From the NCBI RefSeq assembly GCF_003337375.1, contig NZ_QPJD01000010.1, positions 186,001 through 250,000 on the forward strand: DNA of 64,000 nucleotides, in the 5' to 3' direction. A program made the position numbers and the translations under genes. Below, in pieces: positions 1 to 8,591 of this stretch (within the stretch, counting starts at the first letter, position 1; each line of letters begins with the position of its first letter). Source of the DNA: Paenibacillus prosopidis. Lineage in GTDB: Bacteria > Bacillota > Bacilli > Paenibacillales > Paenibacillaceae. The notes beneath the pieces are model-generated. The model was given only the letters and a program-made list of their open reading frames with translations, searched no databases and was not told the origin of the DNA.

Positions 1-1
1 C

Positions 2-472
2 CTCAATGCAAAAGTACAATTCGAGCCGAAAACATCCGCATTCATCCATTTGGCAGAGTGGGGCGATCCGGGCCCGAACGTCGTTCAAATTGAAAATGGC
101 AATTTTATCGCCTATGCGAAAGAATATGATCTTGAATTTGAGTTTGCGACCGTGCAGGATAAAGCAGCTTTCCAAGACGTTATTTTGACGTATGCGAAGA
201 AAAATGTGGTGGATCAAGCAGGTTTGATCTCCGGCTCATGGTGGCAGCCATTGTACTACTCTTCAACGGAGTTGAAGGATTATGAATTGATTACGAACAA
301 CTTCATTACGGATCCGGACAGTTCTTATACAGTTAATCCATTTTCGCTAAATGAAGACTCTGCAAAGGTGGTTGCCGGTCTGAAAGCTATCGACCCGGAT
401 GCAGTTATTACACCGATTCAATTTTGGGTGGATAAGCCGTTCTTCAGATACTTGCATGGTGAAGCGCTGTAA
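2..472 (+). CDS. Hypothetical protein, 5' end outside window
   Basis: The reading frame is open from the first bases of the window, so the N-terminus is missing and the ATG at 50 is internal. About 156 residues are visible. They are mixed alpha/beta in composition, without a membrane segment or cysteine, and contain an aromatic-rich SGSWWQPLYYSS stretch near the middle and end in YLHGEAL. I do not recognise the family. A hairpin with a short T-rich tail follows 30 bases after the stop, so this is the last gene of its unit. Confidence 0.75.
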   Translation, partial: LNAKVQFEPKTSAFIHLAEWGDPGPNVVQIENGNFIAYAKEYDLEFEFATVQDKAAFQDVILTYAKKNVVDQAGLISGSWWQPLYYSSTELKDYELITNNFITDPDSSYTVNPFSLNEDSAKVVAGLKAIDPDAVITPIQFWVDKPFFRYLHGEAL

Positions 473-502
473 GCCATTCTTTGCTTCTATATGATTACTG
501 GT

Positions 503-540
503 ACAGCCCTAGCTATCAATTGATGGTTAGGGCTGTTGTG
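503..540 (+). terminator. Rho-independent terminator after the first gene
   Basis: Perfect inverted repeat ACAGCCCTA (503-511) and TAGGGCTGT (528-536) with a 16-base loop, followed by a weak T/G-rich tail. It lies just after the stop at 472 and before the next ribosome site. Confidence 0.7.
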
Positions 541-571
541 TGTTATCGTTCAAAGAAAGGAGCTGTGGCGG

Positions 572-1240
572 ATGACTAGTTGTTCGGATGCATTGGAGGC
601 TTGGTTTAGAGAACATGCTGATTCGGAGAAGGCCGTTGCTATGGAAGCGTACATGCGAAATCAATTTTTATTTTTGGGCATTAAGTCAACGGAGCATACA
701 CAGCTTACACGGGAGTTTTGGAAGAAGGTTGATATGCCCAAAGGCGACGCGCTGCTCCAAACGGCAGAGCAGCTTTGGCAGCTGCCCGAGCGTGAATTCC
801 ATTATGCAGCAATGGCTCTGCTTGAGAAGTATAGTAAACAAGCGGATCAGTCGCATATCGCTGTATTGGAGCGCTGGGTGACGACTAATTCATGGTGGGA
901 TACGGTCGATTTTTTGGCGTCTCATCTCGTTGGTAACCATTTGGCGAAATATCCGGAATTGATTGCTTCCTATACGGGGCGTTGGATTGAATCGGACAAC
1001 CTTTGGTTGCGCCGCACTGCGATTTTGTACCAGCTCAGATATAAGCAGCGGACCGACGCGGGACGGTTGTTTGATTATATCCGGCGTTCGAAGGAGGATA
1101 GCGATTTTTTTATCCGCAAGGCGATTGGCTGGGCGCTACGGGAATATGCAAAAACCGATGCAGCAGCCGTGCATCGGTTTGTTGAGGAAACATCATTGTC
1201 TCCGCTTAGTAAGAAGGAAGCGCTGAAGCATCTGGTATAA
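572..1240 (+). CDS. DNA alkylation repair enzyme, AlkD-like
   Basis: Predicted monofunctional DNA glycosylase of the AlkC/AlkD HEAT-repeat family, which removes N3- and N7-alkylated purines. The 222-residue all-helical protein carries the family signature SWWDTVD; Asp110 and Asp113 fall there, and Asp113 matches the position of the key aspartate known for Bacillus cereus AlkD. The start was set at 572 because AAAGGAG lies at 555-561, and the in-frame ATG at 536 sits in the tail of the preceding terminator. Cytosolic and monocistronic: the next gene is convergent. Confidence 0.88.
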   Translation: MTSCSDALEAWFREHADSEKAVAMEAYMRNQFLFLGIKSTEHTQLTREFWKKVDMPKGDALLQTAEQLWQLPEREFHYAAMALLEKYSKQADQSHIAVLERWVTTNSWWDTVDFLASHLVGNHLAKYPELIASYTGRWIESDNLWLRRTAILYQLRYKQRTDAGRLFDYIRRSKEDSDFFIRKAIGWALREYAKTDAAAVHRFVEETSLSPLSKKEALKHLV

Positions 1241-1267
1241 CCTTAGTTATATCGGATTCCTAAGGGT

Positions 1268-2635
1268 TTACTGCCGCACCGAGGCACGGTATAAAGAAGA
1301 GGCTGCAATGGCAAACGCGGCTATAACGGCCATGCCCCAGAAGATATTCGAGAACGCTTGTGAGAGCGGAAGCGCGCTTTGCGCTGTAAGCGCAATACCG
1401 CTAATGGCGACACTGAACGCCCCGCTGATAAACTGCGCTAGCTGGAATAACCCCATTCCCGCTCCGACATGCTCTCCCGGTAAAATGCGAGACAGCTCGT
1501 TGGAGACGCTGGAATTTACAGCGGAGAATCCGACGCTCATCATTATATATACCGACATGATAACGTAAATGGAACGATCGGCAAACAAGGCAAAAAAACA
1601 AGCTGCGATTAAAAGCGGCCAGGGCGTGAGGCGAAGAAGCATGCCGTTGCCGTTGCGGTCAATTATTTTACCGATACGCCTTGAGGCCAGCATGGCAACG
1701 AAGGCGCCAGGGAATATAATGAGACCCGTTTGACCGGGCGTCAATTGAAACTGATGAATGAGCACCTGCGGAAGCAGGAACAGAGTTGCAAAGTTGCTCA
1801 TGTAGGATATAATGCCGAGCGTAATTAAGCGCAAGTACTTTTTGTTTCTGAATAAAGAAGGCTGAACAAAAGGATTCGCAGCTCGGTTAATTCGAACCCA
1901 GAACAAAACAAGCGCTGTAACGCCGATAATAAGAGCTATCCATAATTGGTTCGTTAAGTACAACAGAACGCCGGTAGAACCAATACCGACCAGCACGGCT
2001 CCAGCAACATCGAAGGAGCCTTTGTTTGTCGTCTCTTTCGGCAGCAGACGATAGAACACGGGAATGAGCAGCAGTGAAATACCGGTTACGATAAACAAGT
2101 CGTTCCACCCTAAATACTGTGTAATCGCACCACCGACGACGGGGCCTAAGCCTAGACCAAGCGACGCGGCGGATGTAATAAGCGCCATCGATTTGCCGCG
2201 GCGGTTGAGCGGGATAAATCGGGTTGTTAGCACAATGGTCAAGCTTAGCACGGACCCTGCCCCTGTTGCTTGGATAAGTCTGGCGCAAAGCAGCAAGATG
2301 TAATGATGGCTGAAGAAGCCGAGGACGGAAGCACCGCCCATTGCAATCAATCCGATTGTGAGCAATAAGCGAATGGGAACAAAGTCAGACAGCCTGCTAT
2401 AAGTAATGGATGAAATGGCGAAAATGATGGAATAGCCTGTAATAATCCAAGAGGCAGCGGTTGAAGAAAGCTGAAACTCTTCGGTTACTTGAGGCAAAGC
2501 CAGGTTGAACATCATCGTATTCATAATGACGAGTATAATGGTTAAACCAAGCAAAGGGATGACAATGCCGTCTCTAAATGCTGGTCGCTCCTCTGCTGTT
2601 ATTGAGGGCGTGGTTACTGCTGCAGCGTTTCTCAT
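1268..2635 (-). CDS. MFS drug efflux transporter, Tet(L)/Tet(K)-like, DHA2 type
   Basis: Integral membrane proton-coupled exporter of 455 residues with about 14 hydrophobic segments. It resembles the TetA(L)/(K) branch: NLALPQVT in helix 1, YSRLSDFVPIR in the loop 2-3 motif, and a motif-C-like SLGLGLGPVVGG around residue 155. The substrate cannot be read from sequence; tetracycline or other drugs are possible. TTTGGAGG precedes the ATG by a few bases. The upstream region holds a perfect 16-bp palindrome overlapping a possible -10, which suggests repression by a MarR- or TetR-type protein, but no such regulator gene is adjacent. A terminator upstream separates it from the SLH gene. Confidence 0.85.
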   Translation of the reverse strand: MRNAAAVTTPSITAEERPAFRDGIVIPLLGLTIILVIMNTMMFNLALPQVTEEFQLSSTAASWIITGYSIIFAISSITYSRLSDFVPIRLLLTIGLIAMGGASVLGFFSHHYILLLCARLIQATGAGSVLSLTIVLTTRFIPLNRRGKSMALITSAASLGLGLGPVVGGAITQYLGWNDLFIVTGISLLLIPVFYRLLPKETTNKGSFDVAGAVLVGIGSTGVLLYLTNQLWIALIIGVTALVLFWVRINRAANPFVQPSLFRNKKYLRLITLGIISYMSNFATLFLLPQVLIHQFQLTPGQTGLIIFPGAFVAMLASRRIGKIIDRNGNGMLLRLTPWPLLIAACFFALFADRSIYVIMSVYIMMSVGFSAVNSSVSNELSRILPGEHVGAGMGLFQLAQFISGAFSVAISGIALTAQSALPLSQAFSNIFWGMAVIAAFAIAASSLYRASVRQ

Positions 2636-2687
2636 GAGACCTCCAAAGGATAGGATATGTTATTTCAATATCGTATTAGTTTCATTA

Positions 2688-2703
2688 TTCGATTATAATC
2701 GAA
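2688..2703 (-). promoter_or_regulatory. Perfect palindrome, candidate operator for the Tet(L)-like pump
   Basis: TTCGATTATAATCGAA is a perfect 16-bp palindrome 53 bases upstream of the pump start. It contains TATAAT, so a repressor bound here would cover the promoter. No convincing -35 was found at the usual spacing. The repressor is not encoded next door. Confidence 0.5.
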
Positions 2704-2743
2704 CTATTAAACTATAGCATGAGACTCGGGATAATGCAATGAA

Positions 2744-2796
2744 TAGCAAAAAGCCATGGCTGCGGTAAGCGGTCCATGGCTTTTTGCTAAGTTTTT
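2744..2796. terminator. Hairpin terminator between SLH gene and efflux gene
   Basis: Perfect 16-base arms, 2744-2759 and 2774-2789 (TAGCAAAAAGCCATGG and its complement), around a 14-base loop, with T-runs on both sides. Its position just past the SLH-gene stop at 2823 fits termination of that minus-strand gene. Confidence 0.8.
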
Positions 2797-2822
2797 TGGT
2801 TAATGTTTCAAGGATTATTACG

Positions 2823-5546
2823 TTATTGAACGGTAAAATATACCGTCTCTACGATCGGCTTTTGCTTATTGCGGTCCAGGACGGCATCGGACCCTATAGT
2901 AGAAAACTTGACGGAAGCGGTGATGCCGGCATCCATGCCGGTCACACGGAGCATCGCGACATTACCTTGCAGCGATACGGATGTCGGTGTAATCCTTCTG
3001 CCACCCGCAACTAATTCAAAGCTGTTGAGTTGGATGCCGCTGACTTCTTCGCTTAACGTAATGAAAAGGACGGATGACCAGCCTTCGACAGCCGAGATCT
3101 CAGGACGCGCGTTGTCACGATCTATGCCTGTAAACGTAACTTCCCCGCGGCCGGAGGAGGTATCGAGGCGCTCGCCCTGCAGATCGGCGATTCGTCCGAT
3201 GTCCGACTTGTAAGTCAGTTTATACGTTTTATCAGGACGAAGTGGACTTGTAGCTCCGACAAAGAGATGAATCGTTACCTTCAGACGATCCTCGGATACT
3301 TGATAGCCGGCATGGGAGTCTTTTGTCATATTTACAGCAGTACGGTCCGTTTCATTATATAGCGCGTAAACATTCTGTTCAGCGCCAGTCACCGGCTCAG
3401 AAAATTCAACTTCAAACGTGTAACGGTCTTTCACGATCACCGATTTGATCCGGGGGGATCCATTGTCTTGACTGATTCCCTGGAACGATACCAAGTAAGG
3501 CTTGGAATCTGTTTGAGTTATTAGGCCGTTCCAGCCTGCGCCATCCGTTATGCCTTCGCCCCCGCCCAGTCGATAGGTTTTACCGGCCTCGAGCTTGGCT
3601 TCCAAATTGAGTGTCACCTGCGTGACGATTTTGTTTCTGTCATTCAACTGGTCGGAAGCAATCTTAACCGTGAGTCCTTCCCCATCAATAAGCCGGAACG
3701 AAGCGGCGCTGACGTTTTTGACCGGTTCGCTGAAATGGACGGTAATCGCCGTATTGTTAACGGGAACAACCTTTGTAACAATCGGCAAGCTGTTTGTTTC
3801 GTTTATACCGGCAAAGTGCTTGCTGTTTTCGTCATTCGACGTTTTTAAGCCCGGTATGCCTGTAATTCTGGCTACATATACATGGCCTTCTTTGAATAAC
3901 GACGGGTTAGGTTGATCCGTTTTCCGGAATTGAATGCGAATCATGCGATCGTCACCTTGCTTAATCACAAAGTAATAGCGCCAATCCGACATGGAGACGG
4001 ATGAACCGTTGTCTGAAACGATGTCGATTTTAAGCCCGGAAAGGTCGATATTAGCCAAGGAGCGGTTAAAATAAAGATCCAGCACATTTTCGTTTACCGC
4101 GGCGATACTTTGCAGCGTAAGGGGGAGGACGCTATTTTTGCCTTTCCCCGCAAACGATATTTTCGTATCGGAGGCGATTGCGTTTCCGGTTTTATCCTTG
4201 ATGCCGTTCAGAGTCAATGTATATATTTTTCCGTTCGTCTGATCGGCAGTCGTTAGCGTAACCGTCTTGCTGCTGTCGTTATAAGCGGCATTCCACGAAT
4301 TGCCGAGCCCGCCATCAAAAACGTAATTCGCTTCCCTCTCAGCCGTCCCGCTGTCCAACGCTTCGCTGAAGGTGAGGATCACTTTGTTTTCCCCGAGCGT
4401 AATTTGCGTAAGCGCAGGAATCGTTTTGTCAACGACTGAACCGAAGTGAAGATCGGCTCGCATATCCATTATATTGCCTGACAAATCTTTGACATTTTTG
4501 ACCGTAAGCGTATAGACGGTGGCGGCTGTCTGCTGCCCGGTTGTTATCGTCACTTTTTTGTTATCCGGGGAGAGGGTGACGCTCATGATGATCAGGTTTT
4601 TGTTGAAGGTGTAATTTGCTTTGTTTTCCGCAGAGCTTCTGTCAACCGACTCACTGAACAACAGTTCGATTCTGGCATCCGCTGTGATGACGCTTGACGT
4701 AATATACGGCTTGGTCGTATCGCGTAAGGAAACCCTGTATACCCACGTGCTTCCGTCCACCTTCAGCCTGTAAATCTCGCCGTCATTTTGCCAATCCGTT
4801 GTAAGGGTTACGCGCTTGCCGTCTTGGCTTAGTGAAACACGTACGATGCTGACAACTCTTCCGTTCTCCTTCTCCAATGCGAATTGTTCGATGGAAACTG
4901 AGCTTACGGCTGAGCGCAGATCGACTTGCACGACGTTATTTGAAACAGCATTCACAGATAAAATATCAAGCTTCTTATGCTCCGGGTTCTCATTCGGGTT
5001 CATGTCAATGAAAATAGAGTAAGCCGCTTCGACCAGCAGCGACCGCAGCGCATTCACCCGGTAATCCGATTGGGCGGGAATCCATTTCTTGTTGAGCGCG
5101 ACGCCAACATCGTGCTTCGCCCATGGGGACACCTTGCCGACTACGGAAGCCGAGGATGAACCGGATGCGCCGTACGCCCTGACTAGCACGACAGCCAACT
5201 GCTCAATAGTCACATTGGATGTCGGAGAGAAGTTTCCGTTTCCTATCCCTTTCATCAGACCTGCTTTGGTCACCGCTTGAATTTCACCGAACGACCACCT
5301 TGTCTTCAGCACGTCACTGTAGGATGGCTTGGCTGTTTCTTTCTTCAATTCCCAAAGACGGAATAAAACCGCTGCGAATTGCTCGCGGGTCATCGGTGAA
5401 TGAAGCCGGGAGCTGCCGTCATCAAATCCGGTAAATATGCCTTTTTTAACCAGAAAGCTGTACTTCTCTTCGGTACTGAGATGATCTGCAAGCACAGTTA
5501 CAGCAGGTATTGCGGTTAACAACAGGACAACGGACAACAGGATCAT
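2823..5546 (-). CDS. SLH-domain cell-surface protein with SbsA/Big-type Ig-like repeats
   Basis: Large secreted wall-bound protein of at least 907 residues. A signal-peptide core (MILLSVVLLLTAIPAVTVLA) leads into three S-layer homology modules at about residues 25-66, 75-120 and 130-180, which bind pyruvylated secondary wall polymer in this group. The rest is a string of beta-sandwich repeats of the SbsA/Big_5 type, each with an S-E-x-V/L-D-type strand and a VYTLTV-like strand (for example around residues 270-365 and 370-460). No catalytic domain is seen. The ATG at 5546 has no ribosome site at useful distance; GAGGGGG lies 8 bases before an in-frame ATT at 5561, which would add the positively charged n-region IKRLF. 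The true start may therefore be ATT (see findings). Confidence 0.88.
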   Translation of the reverse strand: MILLSVVLLLTAIPAVTVLADHLSTEEKYSFLVKKGIFTGFDDGSSRLHSPMTREQFAAVLFRLWELKKETAKPSYSDVLKTRWSFGEIQAVTKAGLMKGIGNGNFSPTSNVTIEQLAVVLVRAYGASGSSSASVVGKVSPWAKHDVGVALNKKWIPAQSDYRVNALRSLLVEAAYSIFIDMNPNENPEHKKLDILSVNAVSNNVVQVDLRSAVSSVSIEQFALEKENGRVVSIVRVSLSQDGKRVTLTTDWQNDGEIYRLKVDGSTWVYRVSLRDTTKPYITSSVITADARIELLFSESVDRSSAENKANYTFNKNLIIMSVTLSPDNKKVTITTGQQTAATVYTLTVKNVKDLSGNIMDMRADLHFGSVVDKTIPALTQITLGENKVILTFSEALDSGTAEREANYVFDGGLGNSWNAAYNDSSKTVTLTTADQTNGKIYTLTLNGIKDKTGNAIASDTKISFAGKGKNSVLPLTLQSIAAVNENVLDLYFNRSLANIDLSGLKIDIVSDNGSSVSMSDWRYYFVIKQGDDRMIRIQFRKTDQPNPSLFKEGHVYVARITGIPGLKTSNDENSKHFAGINETNSLPIVTKVVPVNNTAITVHFSEPVKNVSAASFRLIDGEGLTVKIASDQLNDRNKIVTQVTLNLEAKLEAGKTYRLGGGEGITDGAGWNGLITQTDSKPYLVSFQGISQDNGSPRIKSVIVKDRYTFEVEFSEPVTGAEQNVYALYNETDRTAVNMTKDSHAGYQVSEDRLKVTIHLFVGATSPLRPDKTYKLTYKSDIGRIADLQGERLDTSSGRGEVTFTGIDRDNARPEISAVEGWSSVLFITLSEEVSGIQLNSFELVAGGRRITPTSVSLQGNVAMLRVTGMDAGITASVKFSTIGSDAVLDRNKQKPIVETVYFTVQ

Positions 5547-5770
5547 AAACAGCCGTTTAATAGTAAATTCCCCCTCATTTGATTGTGGAATTTGCTTCCC
5601 TCTTATGGCATGGATTCCATGATTAGCCTCATGACGTGTTATCGCGGCTGAATGTTTCAGGGATGGGAGGGGTTTTGAGAGTTTTTTTTCGGGAGCTTGT
5701 CTTCAGTCGTTATCCATTTCATAGGGGGAGTTGAAGTGTACGGGCATATATTTAAAAAGCGAACATATGT

Positions 5771-5800
5771 TTGTGTTATTGCGTGGTGATGTGATATATT
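5771..5800 (+). promoter_or_regulatory. Possible promoter of the DinB gene
   Basis: TTGTGT (5771-5776) and TATATT (5795-5800), 18-base spacer, 38 bases upstream of the gene start. The remaining 5562-5770 gap shows only a 13-bp palindrome CATGGATTCCATG at 5609-5621 and no gene. Confidence 0.35.
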
Positions 5801-5837
5801 AATTTCAGAATAATTGTTGAGAGGCGGAGTGAATATA

Positions 5838-6305
5838 ATGGCTTCTATTCAGAACACAACTTTACATGAATTTGCGGATTTTTTAACTTGGTTGGAACAA
5901 TTGAAGGAGACTGCAAACGAGTATTGGTTGAAACCGATTGCTGATGGCAAATGGTCGCTTAGAGAGATCTTGACGCATATCATGTTTTGGGACAAAAACA
6001 GCCTGGAAGTGATGGTACCGCACATGAAGGAAGGCGCTCAGCTCTTCTTTGCAGATATTGAGAAGCATAACACGGAAGCTGCTGAACTCGCACAATCATA
6101 TACGATCCTAGATGTCCTTATTCAAGATACGATCAGAATGCGGCGGCAATTGCTTGAGCTGCTGAATGAACAATTTGACGGCACAACAAAGTTTACGATT
6201 GACAATAGCAATTATACATACAAGAAATTTGTTCATGTGTTTATTCATCATGATGAACATCATAGGAAGCAGATTGAGGCATTCTTGGAGCAGCAAAGCG
6301 CGTAG
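5838..6305 (+). CDS. DinB family metal-binding four-helix protein
   Basis: 155-residue DinB/YfiT-like protein. These four-helix bundles hold a divalent metal with three His; here His47 (in ILTHIMFW) and the HHDEHH cluster (His137/138 and His141/142) supply the expected H-x(n)-HxxxH pattern. Members act as thiol-dependent transferases or are of unknown function. The start at 5838 was preferred over the upstream ATG at 5814 because GGAG sits 8 bases before it. It is followed by a separate small gene with its own ribosome site. Confidence 0.85.
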   Translation: MASIQNTTLHEFADFLTWLEQLKETANEYWLKPIADGKWSLREILTHIMFWDKNSLEVMVPHMKEGAQLFFADIEKHNTEAAELAQSYTILDVLIQDTIRMRRQLLELLNEQFDGTTKFTIDNSNYTYKKFVHVFIHHDEHHRKQIEAFLEQQSA

Positions 6306-6422
6306 CACTGCTTATCTCAAATACTCCTTTCGCAAAAGATGCTTCCCGCATATAATGGAAGGAAGCTGGTTGAAATATTGGCTTGCGAAGCAGTTTTGCA
6401 TTTGCAAAAGGAGGAAGCAATA

Positions 6423-6728
6423 ATGGCTATAAGTAAGACAAAGAAAGCAAGACAGAAGCTTTCCCAGCGAGGGCTGTTGACACCAGAGTCGCTGCGGGGC
6501 AGCTGGCAGGGTGTGAATCCAAGTATGAAACGCACACCTACGTTACAGGAGAAGCAAACGAAACTGAATAAGAAGCACCGAAGGAATCACGCCAATTATA
6601 GCGATGATTCCTTTTACTTTTTAAAGTGCAGGTATGATCACGAAAATCAGATTGTTGAAAATAGATGTAAATCTGGATTAAACAGTTACGAACAAAAGGG
6701 GCTGTTCCATAGGTCATCGACCTTTTGA
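6423..6728 (+). CDS. Small basic YqkK-like protein with an unusual C-terminal tail
   Basis: Strong AAGGAGG at 8 bases before ATG 6423. The first ~60 residues are Lys/Arg-rich with RGSWQGVNP, RTPTLQEKQTK and NKKHRRNH motifs, as in the small basic YqkK-like proteins of Bacillales (from memory of the family; function unknown, possibly nucleic-acid binding). Family members usually end near the SFYF position. Here the frame runs on for about 40 further residues of unrelated composition and stops inside the hairpin terminator of the convergent gene. This could be loss of the original stop by mutation, or a base error. Confidence 0.7.
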   Translation: MAISKTKKARQKLSQRGLLTPESLRGSWQGVNPSMKRTPTLQEKQTKLNKKHRRNHANYSDDSFYFLKCRYDHENQIVENRCKSGLNSYEQKGLFHRSSTF

Positions 6729-6737
6729 AACAGCCCC
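6690..6737 (-). terminator. Terminator of the DUF350 operon
   Basis: GGGGCTGTT (6698-6706) pairs with AACAGCCCC (6729-6737); an inner AGGTC/GACCT stem extends the hairpin. On the minus strand it is followed by TTTTGTT, right after the DUF350 stop. Confidence 0.8.
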
Positions 6738-6757
6738 GCTCTTTGCTTGCCAATCCG

Positions 6758-7162
6758 TTACATAAGAAACGTACCGATTACGATCGATACACCGATAATG
6801 ATGGAGCGAAGCAGCTGGGCGACGGCCATGTTGCCTTGCGCAATTTGTTCGCATACTTTAACGCGCGGCGTAAGAAAGTCGAACACGAGATAGACGAGGC
6901 ATAAGATGACAATACCGATAGCGGACCAGATGAGCATGGATATCCATGAGTCAGAGCTGTACGAAACCATTCCGACAATGATACACAGACCGAGAAGCTT
7001 ACTGCCCATGTACATGCCAGCCGCTTGATTGCCCTTGTTAATTTCCTCGGTATCGTTGTAACGGGTTAATTTACTGAATACGAATGCTCCTACGCTCAAA
7101 ATAACGAGCAGAATAACAAGGCCGATGCTGACATTAACAGCATTTTGGGTAAATTCATTCAT
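6758..7162 (-). CDS. DUF350 family small membrane protein (YjfL-like)
   Basis: 134 residues with four predicted membrane helices (about 8-32, 48-72, 76-98, 113-133) of the DUF350 type, as in E. coli YjfL. Molecular function is not established. The start at 7162 has AGGAGG 8 bases upstream; a longer frame to 7231 would run through a repeat array and is rejected. It is the last gene of a minus-strand operon with an ATP-grasp ligase, a lipoprotein and a K+ channel. The E. coli yjfIJKLMC operon likewise combines DUF350, a lipoprotein and a glutathionylspermidine-synthase-like enzyme, so a membrane role tied to that enzyme is likely. Confidence 0.88.
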   Translation of the reverse strand: MNEFTQNAVNVSIGLVILLVILSVGAFVFSKLTRYNDTEEINKGNQAAGMYMGSKLLGLCIIVGMVSYSSDSWISMLIWSAIGIVILCLVYLVFDFLTPRVKVCEQIAQGNMAVAQLLRSIIIGVSIVIGTFLM

Positions 7163-7177
7163 GTTTGTTCCTCCTAA

Positions 7178-7270
7178 AGTTTTGTGAAGCAAAACTGGCT
7201 TCGAAAGCATAGGCTTAGTTTTGTGAAGCAAAACTTGCTTGAAAGCATAGGCTTAGTTTTGTGAAGCATA
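7178..7270. repeat. 2.4 tandem copies of a ~39-bp hairpin repeat
   Basis: The unit begins AGTTTTGTGAAGCAAAACT and continues to AAAGCATAGGCTT. Copies start at 7178, 7217 and 7255 (the last truncated), periods 39 and 38 bases. Each AGTTTT-GTGAAGC-AAAACT is a 6-bp-stem hairpin. The array fills the space between the ATP-grasp gene and the DUF350 ribosome site, so it is transcribed in the operon mRNA and could tune processing or downstream expression. Confidence 0.8.
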
Positions 7271-7273
7271 CGG

Positions 7274-8587
7274 CTACTCTCGAATGGCAGCGGGGCAAAA
7301 GTATGCCATATCACCGGTAATTTTAGCACCGATCCGCGGGAGCAGGCCGGCGAAGCTTCCGCCTATGACATAGGCCCCGGTTAACAAGCAGCCGTGGAAT
7401 AAGCCGTCTTCCGTATGTACGGAGGCCTCCTCCATAGTAAAGCGCTGCTGATATATTTTAGGCTGCTCGCCGTAGTACCGTTTCGTTTCCTCTGCTTCGT
7501 CTTCGTTGTTCTGATGCCCCCATTCCTCCGTTTCCGCCGCGCCGTCCTCTCCGAAAAGAGTCGTGCCTTTACCTTCGCGACCCCAATAGCTTTTGGCGAC
7601 GTAAGGCTTGTGCTGCTGCAAGAAAACGGTATTTTCAAAATAGGTAGGCAGCAGATAGGTGCGGATCGCCTCAAGCTCCGCATCGTCAAACAGCGGTTGG
7701 CCGAGTACGTCCGATGATAGACCGTTGCGTTCAAAAAGCGCCCAGATAAGAGCCATAAAGCCTTTACTTTGTGTAATAACGCTTTGCGGCGGATTGATTA
7801 ATCCGAGCTGACCCAGCTCGACCAGCTCCATAAGCGCTTCACCGATCGGTATGCCGGTATCTGCATCGGTATCATGGATTAAATATTCAAGCGGGTACAA
7901 GCGGTACAAAATGTCAATGCGTTCGCCGCCGCCGTACAAGCCATCTCCTTGCACAATTTCAAGCTGATCGAGCGGGACGAACATAACCGAATAACCAAGC
8001 TCGCGAATAATGTCCATTACATATTCGGTATTGCACTTATCCTCAACGTGCCAGTCATAGCAGCTGCATACGATCGTTCCGGTTAAACCTTCACTTCTGT
8101 AATGCTCAATGAGCCGGCTGAAAGAGCTCATAAGCGCACCGTGCATTCCCTCGGATGCCGAGCGGAGAGCCGTATATCGGCTGACGACCGTATTACCCAG
8201 AAAGGCTGTTTCGGGAATGCCGGTCGGTGTGTCGGTATTATTTTCGATACATTTCAGCCCTTGCCTGGTAACGATCCAGTCTTGTCTGGAGATACCATGA
8301 ACCGGCGTTTCGATACGCGCCGCCGGCAGCAAGGCAGGATGGATGCCTAATTGCTTGATGAGAAAATCATCCGGCAGATGCTGCTGGGCAAATCGCAATG
8401 CTTTCCAATATAGACGGTCGACCTTTTCTGATGCTGTCCTAAGCTCCTCGAACTCAGGCTGCGTATACAGAGTGACGGACGGTAGACAGTATTGCTTGCC
8501 ATACATAAGATGGTACGGAATGCGCTCGGCAAGCTCCCCTTGAAAAAGCTCGTTGTGGGTTAATGAAAGCGGAATGACGCGCTGCAC
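7274..8587 (-). CDS. Glutathionylspermidine synthase-like ATP-grasp ligase (YgiC/YjfC family)
   Basis: 437 residues of the glutathionylspermidine synthase pre-ATP-grasp/ATP-grasp family. Known relatives form amide bonds between a carboxylate, activated by ATP, and an amine such as spermidine. Visible are an N-terminal IENNTDTPTGIPE segment, typical of the family, and C-terminal KPYVAKSYWGREGKGT and GAYVIGGSFAGLLPRIG, the nucleotide-binding and metal-binding part. There is no N-terminal amidase domain. The start is GTG 8587: GGAGG in the final codons of the upstream lipoprotein gene lies 8 bases before it, and an upstream extension would overlap that gene. Substrate unknown; Firmicutes usually lack glutathione, so an unusual amine or peptide conjugate is possible. 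Confidence 0.88.
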   Translation of the reverse strand: MQRVIPLSLTHNELFQGELAERIPYHLMYGKQYCLPSVTLYTQPEFEELRTASEKVDRLYWKALRFAQQHLPDDFLIKQLGIHPALLPAARIETPVHGISRQDWIVTRQGLKCIENNTDTPTGIPETAFLGNTVVSRYTALRSASEGMHGALMSSFSRLIEHYRSEGLTGTIVCSCYDWHVEDKCNTEYVMDIIRELGYSVMFVPLDQLEIVQGDGLYGGGERIDILYRLYPLEYLIHDTDADTGIPIGEALMELVELGQLGLINPPQSVITQSKGFMALIWALFERNGLSSDVLGQPLFDDAELEAIRTYLLPTYFENTVFLQQHKPYVAKSYWGREGKGTTLFGEDGAAETEEWGHQNNEDEAEETKRYYGEQPKIYQQRFTMEEASVHTEDGLFHGCLLTGAYVIGGSFAGLLPRIGAKITGDMAYFCPAAIRE

Positions 8588-8591
8588 GGGT

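Noticed and set aside
7178..7270. CRISPR array
   Set aside because: Only 2.4 units of 38-39 bp in direct tandem without spacers, and no cas genes.
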